The notes beneath the pieces were generated by a model. The model searched no databases, was not told the origin of the DNA, and saw nothing but the letters and a program-made list of their open reading frames with translations. Positions 53,401 through 64,000 of a stretch of 64,000 nucleotides of DNA are shown in pieces. Numbering within the stretch: the stretch's first letter is position 1; the number at the start of each line of letters is the position of its first letter. Made by a program: the position numbers and the translations under genes. This DNA comes from Nemopilema nomurai (lineage: Eukaryota; Cnidaria; Scyphozoa; Rhizostomeae; Rhizostomatidae). Location of the stretch: contig ML133383.1 in assembly GCA_003864495.1 (NCBI GenBank), positions 6,060,880 through 6,124,879 on the forward strand, written 5' to 3'.

Positions 53401-55735
53401 TTGTGCAAGTTCGTATTTTGCCAGAATGGCTATGTAGCTAAAAGCGGCATTGGAAGTCTCGCTTGAAACATTCTAGCAAAAAGTATGCAATATTTTCGAG
53501 AAAGAGGCCATAACTCTCTTATTACAATGTTAGTGCTTTATAAGAAGCATGCTTTAAGATCGTTTTGCATTTCTGTCTGCTGTTTCACTATTGAAATACT
53601 TTTATTTACGTGCCTGCAAATAAATATGCACACAGATATAAATTGGTATTGATTAGTTTCAAAGTCTTTGTGTTTTTTGCAAAAGGTTATTCAAATTCAA
53701 AGGTTATTCAGCTTCCTTTGCAGTTGTTTAGAGCATATGTGAGACATTTTTTTAAGCAATTGGAAACGGTAGACCATCATGCTAGATTGTGCACTCCAAC
53801 GCATCTTGCTTGAATGTTGTCTCTTTCAACCGTAGACCATCATGCTAGATTTTGCACTCCAACGCATCTTGCTTGAATGTTGTCTCTTTTAACCGTAGAT
53901 GATCATGCTAGATTTTTCACTCCAACGGATCTTGCTTGAATGTTGTCTCTTTTAACCATAGATCATCATGCTAGATTTTGCACTCCAACACATCTTGCTT
54001 GAATGTTGTCTCTTTTAACCATAGTCCGAAGCTGTCTAGACGTGCCGAATCATGTCAAACAATCTCTAATCCTGTCCTGATTTCGATGCCAAGTCAATTT
54101 ATGCTTGCAAATAAATCGTCCTTAATCCCAATTATGAGATCTCAAGAAGATGGTATGTTCCATAAAAATTTATCTCTTTGCTTTAAATTGTTTATTTATC
54201 AGTGTTTCTTGTTGACAGTTCTTACAAAAGCTACTCAACTTTACCACAATGCCTTTCTGGTGCTGTCACTGCTACTCATTTTAGATAATAGGAACAAGGT
54301 GTCCTTTCAGCCCGACCATTTAAACATGCACGACCAAGACGTGATTTGTTCACAGCCAGTTCAATTTCGCTTGATTAGTTTTGCAATTCTTTACCCAGTT
54401 ATCTTAGTTTTCATCTTGAAAATCCTCCAGTGAATTATCATGTGACGGCAATGTTTCCTGTATGACTTTTTATATCATTGCATACTCTTGAAACAGAATA
54501 ATGTTTCTACACAAATCATTTCAGTGAGGAATGCAGAGTCTGAAAAGTGTTTTGGAAATAACTTAGATGAGGAATCTGGCAGTCCTACACTCGTCTCCAG
54601 CAGATTCAGTGTCGACCTCGGCCAATTAAGTGATGAAGCATTCGATAAGGAAAACATCAGCCTTCCAAATAAATATTCTGTAATGAAGGAGAAACATTTG
54701 CAGAAATTTTTCAGGTGATAAATCGACCCTAGATTTTGTTTTCAGCGTATTCTATGGGTGAATCTTTAAGGGATTTGGCAAATGAGGCCTTTGAGGCCCA
54801 GTGGTCGGAAGTTTTGTTTTTACAAACCTGTTTTTGATTAAGTCACTCTCAGTGTTCAGATGTATTTTATGACACAGTACATGACACAGAAAATATAAAG
54901 AACGGACAGTGGTTGTCTCCAAGGGGCACAAAATTTGATTCTTTTTATGTTCTTGGTAATGCTTTGAAAACGATTTAATTTTCTATGAGCTCTTTTTTGC
55001 TATAATGAACTATGATCTAATTTTAATTTGTCCACTTCACCTTTTTGACATTATTAAAGTTTCATAGAAGCCATGTCATAGTCACATGTACCTCCGACTG
55101 TCACGGTAATGTACCTTTAACACGTGTTCTTTCTTTAGAGAATCATCAATGCAAAGTGATTGTTCTCCAATGGGTCAACCGAGCTCCAAACTGAAGCTGC
55201 GCGACGTAAGTCCATAGTAAATGCCATTAGCCTAAGTGTATGAGACATCTTCATCCTGTTACTCGTTATTCTGCTTTTGTTGCTTTCATCTTGTGCCGTC
55301 TGTAATTTCTTTTGCAGAATTCACCTTTTCATTATCATTTGTTCATTTGACATTTTCAAGTTTGAAAGATTCGTTAGTTTATGCGCTAAAATTTGGCCCG
55401 TCTTTTTCAAACACGACAAAACACCCTACATGTAGCAATCAACATGCAAAATTCATTCCATGGTAAGTTTTTGAAAAAACTATGAAAATTGTTAAGAAAT
55501 GTAGTAAAGTCTTTGGGAAACTCAGTGCTCCAACTGTCTGCAAATTTAATGTGTTCTAGTGCGAATTTGGCTAATTGTGCTGCTTTCGATTGAGTCTAGG
55601 CCTTTTTGCACAGCCTAAAAAAGTAATTGGAAAATGTTTCGTTCGCAGATCGAATCTAAGGATTTCCCCATGGCATCTCCATCTACGTCATCCATACTCA
55701 AAATGCGGAGGAGGAAACTGGTCTCAGATGACTGA
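47408..55735 (+). CDS. ARHGAP11: ARHGAP11-like Rho GTPase-activating protein (about 539 aa, 10 exons)
   Basis: GTPase activator for Rho-family proteins; vertebrate ARHGAP11A acts on RhoA in dividing cells. Exons 47408-47515, 48426-48523, 50015-50111, 50517-51069, 52512-52703, 53071-53170, 54025-54152, 54525-54714, 55139-55205, 55649-55735, all in phase (1620 nt). The N-terminus (DDFGIKVPKDKPSK, KVFGVALECVPS) matches the ARHGAP11 pre-domain region. The RhoGAP core has the arginine finger in EGLFRKSGS, MKQFLRELPDSVL, and the conserved Asn in KMTLSNLAIVLSPNL. After it, RRRSRSIS-GFVNGIGRKIKG equals the ARHGAP11A QSVGDFVSGALNKFK segment. The tail is basic and Ser-rich, ending ILKMRRRKLVSDD. It is about half the length of human ARHGAP11A (1023 aa). 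The 52703 donor and the 53071-53170 exon are the least certain. The reading frame is also open upstream of the ATG to a 3' splice site at 47353, so an earlier 5' exon is possible. Confidence 0.9.
53769..54020. repeat. Four tandem 63-bp units ending at an ARHGAP11 splice acceptor
   Basis: Units at 53769-53831, 53832-53894, 53895-53957 and 53958-54020 differ at only a few positions. Each unit ends TGTCTCTTTYAACC, and the next bases (RTAG) complete a pyrimidine-tract-AG. The final copy forms the authentic 3' splice site of the exon at 54025. Confidence 0.95.
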
Positions 55736-58548
55736 TCGGATGAGAGCAATCAGGTGATTTCTTCGGGGCGCAGCTTTAGAGTAATGGAGTTTGTCATCTG
55801 GTATCGCTGGAGACCACTGCTCTAAGAACATATTGACCATAATAAGAAAGAAGTTGAGAGCGTACCAAATATAATATTAAAATCGTTTTGAATTTTCTAT
55901 TGAATTTACTAAAACGGGTGTGTTAGGTTTGAGTAAAGAAGTCTAGTGCATTTTCTAGAACTGAACTGAACCTAGCACACCCTTTCTTCTTTAAATTCAA
56001 CTTTGTCTTTTTTGAGCAAGCAGTTTAAACCTTAAACGGCTCCTCAAGCCAGCTTAGGACATAAAGTGTAGAGCGTTTTTCGGGACAAACGATGTTTTAA
56101 TGAATTCAAAACCTTTTCTGTCAAAATATAACAATTAATTCACATTGCAAAATGGTATAGCCAAGTTCTGAGTTCACTGTTTTTATCAAAAGCCTGTAAA
56201 CTTTGTAGCTTCATAATGAAGTGAGCAATATAGACGAACAATTTCTATCCAAGAACGATGTATAAAGTATAAATGAAAGTCAAGCTTACCATTTCACGTT
56301 TTCATGGGCCCAGTTTTAAAAGTGTCTTTTTACAATTCATTGTTAATATCTTTACTTGGTTTATTGTACTTTTCATATTGAATTTCTAGTATATGCAATT
56401 TTATCGTAAACGTTAGATGTGAATTTTGTTACTCACCAAGTGCAATATATTCGTGGGAGTTAATATGCATTTTGCTATCTTTCTTTCAAAGATTCTGTCA
56501 GCACCTCAGTAGAAGACAGTTTGATTTAACCCTTTTTGTTGTGCAAATCCGATTGGCTGCAAAGTGATGGGTGTTTTAGAGCAAAACTTCGTATTTGCTC
56601 TTTCTCCTTTAAATTTGAATCGGGTCAAGTTAAGCTTGACAAGCTGGGACTAACGCTTTCCCTCAGATTTTTCTCATGTTGACTTCACTCGTTAATCTCT
56701 CCTACATCTTAAAATATTGACTCTTCAACACTATATCACAATTTCATATTCTATCTCATTGTTTTGTCCAGCAGCCTTAATCTTTGCAAGCAAATCCTTT
56801 ACAAGTTCCTGCTTTCCTCTTTACTGTACCCCACAGCTAAAATCATTTTTGGTACATTCATGTAAGAGGCAAAGAGTGACCTTTTCGGTCCCCTGTGCTA
56901 AACACTAGTGCAACATCCATTGGGATTACAAAGACGGCTCAAAGAGCAAAGACCCAGTGCGTAAAATTCACTACGATTCATCTTAATCGATAAAAGACAT
57001 TCATCAAACGAGCTTCCAGACAATAGGTATATCTAAAAAGTTTTTAAAAAATCTACAGCGATTGACAGAATAGCTATTTCGATCTACACACTATATATCC
57101 GAAGTGTACCCACGAAAAAGCTGTCGATGCAAATTAAACATCAATAAGAATGTTTAAACATCAAACAGGAACAATTTTTAAAAAAATGTCCGTGAAAAGT
57201 AACAAAATTGTAGACTACACTTTTGATGACGATTCTTTAGCCGTTAACCCACTCAGAAAAGACGAATAAAATTCAAGGGTTTATGCTAAATGGTTATATG
57301 AGGTTCAATGTTTTAAATAAAGAATGAAGATCAAAAAATGAATATTCACAAACGTATTAAAAAGGGATTCAGTTTTTGATTTGCTAGGTTATGCAAAAAG
57401 ACGCTTCTCTCTAATTAGAAAAGGAGGCAGTTGTAGCTCACAGGAAGAAATCCACCAAAGATGGTTCATTCTTAGGCAGAAAATACTTTGGAACTTATAT
57501 AAGCTTGGGAAATTGTTTTCACATGACCCCATAATGATCAACCCTTTTACCTAAAGCTGCATTAGATCAAAAATTACAAAAAGGAACCACAGTAATTTTT
57601 ACTATAACGAATACGTAACTACTATACGAAGTAATTCCGTTATCTGTTTATCGGCAATGTTTGGCTAAAATCTATGTAAAATTTACGAAACATCTGAAAA
57701 AAGTACGGAAAACCCAGTTACCGTAATGCTTCGATTAAACGGGGCGTTTATTAATTTTATCTTTGTGTCTTCTATTTGAGAGGGCGTTTAATAGGCATGC
57801 GTTCATTGAATTTTGAACTTAGCGTGAAACTCTGAGTAACAACTAAATATGTCAGAAGTATAATTCTAAAAAACATGTAAATGGCTTGTCCAAGATCAGC
57901 ATTTAAATCATCTTCCTCGATGATGCTGCTTCTTTTTGGCAGCTTCGGTCTGTGTGTTTCGAATACATGCTCTCTACAAGGAGGCGTCTATTCGAGAAGG
58001 GGGGGGGGGGGGTTAAAAGAGTTGAAAACTATTAAAAAAGGGGGGCCTTTATTCGAGGGGCCTTTATTATGAAGCACAGAGAGAGACCATGATTCGTACT
58101 ATAAACTTGACATATTATCAGAACGATACACGTGAAAACGTAGAAAGCGAAGCGTAATTTGCGGAACGTGTGATACGGAACGAAAGAAACGAATGGAGCG
58201 AATACAAAAGGGATCAGGTTATATAGGGTTAATGTGTCCGTTAGGCTGCGTTAGGTCCCAGACTCCAGTACTAGGGCCCCGACTCCAGTACTTGACAGAG
58301 GGGACGTTTAAAAGAAGGAGACGTTTAATCAAAGCATGACGGTTGCTTCGTTGACAACCGAATAAACTTTTCAGTTTCAAGAAGGGCCATGGTAAAAATC
58401 ATGGACGATAAAGTAGCAGGTAACGTAACAAGACAAATGACAGACGATATCTCAGATGCAAGCCTTTTTTACAAAAACGGCTGCTATAAGCCCCAGCACT
58501 AGGACAAAATATAAATAGCTTGATTTATCAATTTACCGAGGAATATGG
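55736..58548. other. Convergent intergenic region
   Basis: Holds the 3' UTR of the ARHGAP11-like gene, the inverted-repeat element at 57720-58343 and the 3' flank of the prolyl hydroxylase gene. No coding region recognised. Confidence 0.55.
57720..58343. mobile_element. MITE-like element, 624 bp, with imperfect terminal inverted repeats
   Basis: 57720-57741 (ACCGTAATGCTTCGATTAAA...) and the complement of 58322-58343 (ACCGTCATGCTTTGATTAAA...) agree at 20 of 22 positions. Inside, near both ends, are degenerate GGGCGTTTATT / GAGGCGTCTATTCGAG / GACGTTTAATC motifs and a G run at about 58000. No open frame of size. I could not find a convincing target-site duplication, so the superfamily is undetermined. 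Confidence 0.55.
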
Positions 58549-59757
58549 TCATTCCTTTTCATTTGCGTATTGGGTCAGTTTACAGCGTCTTCGAAATTCT
58601 TGGCCTCTTTCGTGAATCCACTTATTGGCAACTGCACAAAGATGAATTAGGTGTTGAGGTACATGTATCAAGGGTTATTTTATTCAAGGAAAAGATTTAA
58701 GAAATGTATATTTATCAAGTATCTAAGAAACGATTAAGAAAAATGATACTGCAGCACTGTAAACTGTGAGCCGGACAGAATCTATTTACACCAGGCTGTT
58801 AATAACTTAGAGCAACAGATAGAAAACCCCCTGATTTTGTACCCTCTCTACTACTTCAAAGAAAGACAAAAGCGAATAGCCTGTTTTCCTATCCGAAGAC
58901 AGCGTCTAAGCTTCTGAGGACAGCAACTTTCTGGGTTAAACTTTCTAAATATTGTAAACTGTCAGCTTAAACCTGAACGTCCTGGTTGTGATAGAAAGAT
59001 GAAACACATTGTTTGAAGAATGAAGAAACTCTACTGACAATAGTGACAGAATAACAGCATGCAATTTCAGATCACAGAACCCCTTCATCCAGAAAACAAA
59101 GGGATAAATGCGTGTGCTTGGCTCACCCCACTTTTCTCCTAGAAGCACAGGGCAAGCTGCATGCCTTGTGTTGTAGTCCCCGGCGCCATCTTCGTGAAGA
59201 TTGTACCAGAACACCGCGTCTCCCTGTCGAAACAAAAGGCACTAACTGTGAAAATCACTTATTATCGAGGTTGCGAGGGCGCGTTTGTGCACCCAACGAC
59301 GAGAATCGATTTCACAAGGGTTTTGTGAGTTGGACAGCAGTTAGAATCGTCTACATTTACCGCACCAAAAGCCAAACACTAACAAAAAAATTAACTTGTG
59401 AATGCTTCAGCTTCACGCTACAGATACTGATAATCACCACAACATTTATATAAAAGTATCAATATTTCAGGCCCCGGTAAAGTTGAAGAATGAATTATAA
59501 CCAGCTGCAGGACAAATTGAAAATGTAGCCGTTTGGATACACACTAGCCAGATGGATGGATGGGATTGAGAAATTAACAAGACAGTGTGAAAGGCTTGTT
59601 TCTTGAGCAACATGAATTGACTTATAATCTGGTACAAATGTAAATCACTGTCCCAGGTCGTGACAAAAAAATTAGTAGGTTTTAATACCTTGCTTGGCCG
59701 AATTTCAATGTGGAGATTCGTAAACACCGTTCCTCCACCCATGGATACATCCGAGAG
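58549..59757 (-). CDS. P4HA: Collagen prolyl 4-hydroxylase alpha subunit, last three exons (partial)
   Basis: ER enzyme that hydroxylates proline in collagen using Fe(II), 2-oxoglutarate, O2 and ascorbate. Exons 59689-59757, 59127-59223 and 58549-58631 join in phase and give the C-terminal 81 residues of the catalytic domain: LSDVSMGGGTVF, GDAVFWYNLHEDG, GDYNTRHAACPVLLGEKW and ANKWIHERGQEFRRRC, ending TQYANEKE. The His of TRHAACP corresponds to the distal iron ligand (H483 in human P4HA1), and the Lys ten residues later (GEKW) to the 2-oxoglutarate-binding K493. The proximal H-x-D ligands, the peptide-binding domain and the start are not visible up to 64000, so the next intron is over 4 kb or the gene is interrupted. 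The C-terminus lacks a KDEL-like signal, as is usual for this subunit, which is retained through PDI. Confidence 0.92.
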
Positions 59758-62700
59758 CTAAAACGAAAAACTGCAATGAAAGACCAATCAAAGTGATCGC
59801 GAATAAAAATGAGAACATCAACCAGAACCTATCCTTGTAAATGAAAAAGAACACGTTGCTATGAGACTTGAAGTGCAGAAGAACCAACATACGGAAGAAA
59901 AAGAAAAGAAATAAGACAAGAAAAAAAATGTATGTCAGACTACAGTTCTTTTACAACACCTCGTTATAATTGGGCGAATAAACAATGATAAACATGATAA
60001 AACAATAATTATAGAGACTGAGAATGATTCTGTGCATTAAGAAAGCAACCGACATTCCAGGTGCGATTAATAGCTTGAAAACAGTTCCAAATGCATTGAA
60101 AAATAGATTAAATAAAATCGAAATCCAGACAAATTCTGAAAGCATGCAAAAAAGCCATGATAAAAAGGCATAATCTTAGAGTTCTAAAGGGGCGAACGTT
60201 CCAAACAGAGATACCAAACACATTTCCTAATTCTTAAGCTTGAGATGAAAAACATTAAGCGACCGTTCAGAGTTATTTTAAATATTTCTTTTTATAGCCT
60301 AGAGGTTCAGTTTCAAATGGACTTTTAACAATTAAAGAGCGAAGCTTCACAGGTCAATCCGGAGCTTGGTGTAGCCTTGAATGTGTCAACTCTTGGAAAG
60401 CGCAGGGTTGACGAATTCAGTCTTGTATGTATGTATGTATGACGCAAGCTTTAAAATGCGAGTTCCCTGCAGGATAACTGAAAATTGATTCTGGTGCCTC
60501 GAAGGACTTTCACCTGTTACGGTCTTTAGTCCACCACGCATGCAACTCTTCGGCTGATTGTAAATAAAACTGCAATTTGAGAACTGCAATTCATGTCTCT
60601 TCGCATTATTCATGTTCTAATGAATTGACACAGGGCTCTCTACATACGCAAATTGCCGCCATAGTTTCCTCGATCTGGCAGACAATATTAACTTGGGAGG
60701 AATGTCGCTTGTCTGAAATAGCATTTACCTACGTCAGTTGCTTCAACCGAGTTTTTTCTTCCCTATCCCCTTAATGACATTTCTTTAAATGTATCTTAAC
60801 TAAGATGCCCTTTGAAGGCTTTTATCAATTTGATGTCATCGTGCCTTATGGAGTATCTTATATGTCTGTAATCTTGAGACTGGATATGCTCAATCGAAAC
60901 CACATATTTCCATAACTTCAGAAATGCGGGAAGATAAATTATCAAAATCATATCCAATGTCATCGCTCTTTCAGATTGATACACTTTCAAATAACAAAAC
61001 AGGCCAAGAAGCAATCCATATCTTAATAATCCGATTGAATTTTGCATAACATTCTGCGCTGCTCTTAAAATTCCCCGACAACTGGAATAGATTTGCAGCC
61101 TGAAGTTTTTCATTTCGTAAATGTAAAGAGATTACATAGTAGCTCACAAATTTTCACCGCACCAATAAACATTGGAAGAATGAAAGCATCATCTCACTTA
61201 ACGGCACGAAAAACTGCTTCTCAAGAGCAAATTCTATGAAAGGTGACAAAAAATTCCCTTATTTTTAGTTTTTTCCCAACCTATTTCTCTTAACGAAATT
61301 AGAGTTATCGATAATCAGTATTATAATCAGTATCATATTCTAATTTGTATTATCGTTTAATCAACTATTAACCTTCCTGCTGTTTATAACTATTAGCAAA
61401 CCAAATAAAAGTCTAAGCATTTTGGATTTCATTCACGCGGGATAACAATAGTTCCTGTCAGTTGTATATGTCACCAAAAAGATTTCATGATGATTGAAAA
61501 TTTCTCGAAAAACACAATTCACTCCGATGCAAAGACTCTCATCATGTCTACCGACGAATTTTCATCTCATGGCAAAATGCTACCAAAAAGCCTTGAAATC
61601 GCTACTTAAAATGTCTGCTTGACGCATATAATGTTGCCTCATTTCTATGGCGTTTGCTCCCGGAAGCGAGGTTAGCACACGGTAGAACAGTGAGAACAGC
61701 AAAATGCAGGCCTTGACAACTTGGTCAAAAAGAAACTCACGTAAATCAGGAACGTTGCAATTCTGTTTCCATTTTTTCCAACCAATCCTGCAGCTTTGGA
61801 GTCCTACGAGAAACCATGAAACCGTGAACTTCCTCGACTTCTGAAAAAACTGGCATTGACAGATCGCCACTCAAAGAAAAGATTGCGAGTTATCCAATAG
61901 CAAGCCACCGTGGGATATTTTATTATAGGGACCCTTAAATAATTATCACCTTCTCACCATGTTTAAAAATTTGAGAACTGACTTGTATAGGACACAAATG
62001 CTTCTTAGAACACCAATTCTCTGCTAAATTACATTCAGAAATTATCTGCAGTCAAGCGCTTTTCTCTCTTGAGTTAAAAGAGATTTTGCGTTCAAGCAAA
62101 TTAAATTGAAAACTATGAGCCAGTAAATGTTTCCTTACCACCCCAGGTCGCAACGTGACTTCTTCCTTGTGTCGATGCCATGGCGGGGAGCGAATTGGAG
62201 TCAACTATGGAAAGATCAATTCTGTAACTTATTAAAAAACTTCCAGTTTATTCCCAGTTTACCAAAAACCATCGTAATTTTAATGTTAGACAAAAATGGC
62301 GTTTAACTCATACTGCAGCAAAAGACACTATCAAAGATACTAGACACGATTAAATCTTGAGAAGTTGAAATCTTTAGATGCAGAGTACTATGAAAATGGT
62401 AGGTATGACTTGTAGAAGAGAAGTGGTGCTACAAGGGGTCAGCCAATTAGGCTTTATTGTATACTCTATGCATACACACATCTATAATATTAAAAAGTAA
62501 CCAAGCACTACGCTGTTGCGAAAGTGTTTTCGCCTTTAAAGCCCTTTGTATTCTGTTATTAACCCCAGCCATGAGCTTTGGATCCACGACCAGCTTCAAC
62601 ACTGGAAGTGTTATGCAAAAACACAACTTCAGTATCCGAAAACTTCTGTCAAGACCTTCAAATATAAGTTGACATGGAGCGTCAGCAGTGACAAAGTGTC

Positions 62701-64000
62701 TTTGCATCATGGGCTTGTATAAGCAGAGGCTCAAAGCCAAGCGCGATAAGAAGTGAGATAGATTTGTCGCGAAATCTGTAAGTCTGTTATTAGAATTTGT
62801 CCCTGAGAGTCAAAGATTTTTTGGTTTCGAATTGCAATCTCTTGTCGATCGCCTGAAAACGTGTAATAATCACACTTGGTGTGTGAGTTAATGACACGAG
62901 GTTATGTTCTTGTTCTCAAAGTTACCACCACGCATTCTGGCTAAAACACTAGGAGATAATGAGACACCCAACTTGCTGCCTCAAACTTTATTTTTCAGTT
63001 TGCTTATTATGCTGAAATCAGGCTTGTGGTTGCGAAAAACATAGGGTCAATGTCTCACAGACCAATTTGAGTCACGGTTCATCAGTGTTGCCTAACCCGA
63101 CAAATATGGAGTTTACTTCGCTTTGAAACATCAGTCACTTCGATTCAGTGTAATTTTGTCTAAAATAGTGATTACCGGTTGCTTAAAGCCTTGACAGTTG
63201 TTGTCACATCTGCGTCATAAAAATGTCAAAAATTAATGCAGTTAATGGAGACCAAAATAAATGCACCATTTTAGGAAAATTGGAGCCAGTTTACAGTTTT
63301 TTGTAATGTTTACAGATTGCTTTAGGGTTTTTGAAACACGAGCTAACTTTGATAGAGGACAGATTTGAGACACACCAGATTTTGCACTTGCTACCAACTT
63401 TGAAAAGGTCACATAGCATGAAAGAAACACATGACCTAGCTTTTGGTTAAGAAATAATAAAATAATGAAGAGTACATTTTGAGAAATAATCACCTGAAAA
63501 CTGAAATTAATGCCAAGCTTCAACGCTTCAACATTAATCGTATCAGCGTGTTTTCTGCGTAATCTGTGTTAAATTAATCGTATCAAAGTGTTTTCTGAGT
63601 TAAATTTCATAGCGAAAAAGGTGGCGGTAAGCAATCGTTGCTTTTTGCAGAGCTGGGCTTTCAAAGAAGTCACTGAGGCTACGACTAGTATGGGGCAGCA
63701 TCAGAAAGATCAATACTGGGACAAAAGCCTTACAGACGATCACTGAACGATGATTGATTATTGGTAATGTGATGGATGGTGCATTTTGTTTGGCCAATTT
63801 CACGAGACAGTGCTTAAAAGCCCAGGAAGTGTGAAAAAGTGGCCCACTTCAGGTGACATTGCATAACATTGCAAGACAGAGATACTTCAGCCTGAAATCA
63901 TGCTATAATACTGTTCTAGGGGTTTGCTGTACTCAAAAACAAAGCGAATCAAACCATGGAATAATGGTAAGGGATAATTAGACGACTGCCGACGACGGCT
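59758..64000. other. Probable P4HA intron / unassigned sequence to right edge
   Basis: No exon can be supported. A minus-strand ATG in good context at about 62181 (MASTQGRSHVATWG then a GGTAAGG donor) is a possible first exon, but no partner is convincing. A 28-bp near-duplicate (ATTAATCGTATCA...GTGTTTTCTG) sits at about 63533 and 63573. The membrane-protein-like minus frames at 59951-61113 are typical of AT-rich noncoding DNA. Confidence 0.4.

Noticed and set aside
59951..61113. Hydrophobic minus-strand frames suggesting a multi-pass membrane protein
   Set aside because: Phe/Ile/Leu/Tyr-rich frames are expected from AT-rich intron sequence; no motif or consistent splicing.
61580..62190. Candidate gene start MASTQGRSHVATWG spliced to a downstream minus-strand exon
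   Set aside because: The phase-compatible exon gives an unlikely sequence, and the better-looking frame nearby (LQDWLEKMETELQ) is out of phase.
1..64000. CRISPR arrays, operons or bacterial-type signals
   Set aside because: The window is eukaryotic: all recognisable genes are spliced, and the tandem repeats have no spacers.

Overview
This is an AT-rich window from the nuclear genome of an invertebrate animal. Every gene I can reconstruct is split by GT-AG introns, and the gene set is metazoan: DNA ligase IV, a roadblock dynein light chain, a Golgi GT31 glycosyltransferase, RasGRP, an ARHGAP11-type RhoGAP and a collagen prolyl 4-hydroxylase alpha subunit. The very intron-rich LIG4 (16 exons for the first 463 residues; the vertebrate coding region is a single exon) and introns of 0.1-4 kb fit an early-branching, intron-conserving lineage such as an anthozoan cnidarian. 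That placement is inference.

Layout. 141-8240 (-): LIG4 N-terminal half, running off the left edge. 8241-8492: short divergent promoter shared with a roadblock dynein light chain gene (8493-10928, +), whose only intron carries a 270-bp hAT-type MITE with an 8-bp target-site duplication. 12016-12961 and 15941-17157 (both -): two tandem paralogues encoding small, secreted, very cysteine-rich proteins with apparent GPI-anchor tails and an identical intron position. They match no family I can name and are the best candidate for something undescribed. 17158-22933: gene-poor, with repeats. 22934-25820 (+): two-exon GT31 enzyme. 28140-42353 (-): RasGRP, in order RasGEF-N, RasGEF (CDC25), two EF-hands, C1 and C-terminal coiled coil. 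47408-55735 (+): ARHGAP11-like RhoGAP in 10 exons, one preceded by a 63-bp tandem repeat that multiplies its 3' splice site. 57720-58343: inverted-repeat element. 58549-59757 (-): last three exons of a prolyl 4-hydroxylase alpha subunit; its 5' part is not visible.

I reconstructed exons by hand from homology, splice consensus and codon phase. In LIG4, the two cysteine-rich genes, GT31, the dynein light chain and ARHGAP11 every junction keeps frame. RasGRP has one unresolved exon (RasGEF-N, between 38594 and 41964) and one junction that keeps frame only if a 2-nt microexon is invoked. The genes are independent housekeeping, signalling or secretory loci, not a functional cluster; the only coupling visible is the divergent LIG4/dynein light chain promoter and the tandem cysteine-rich pair.
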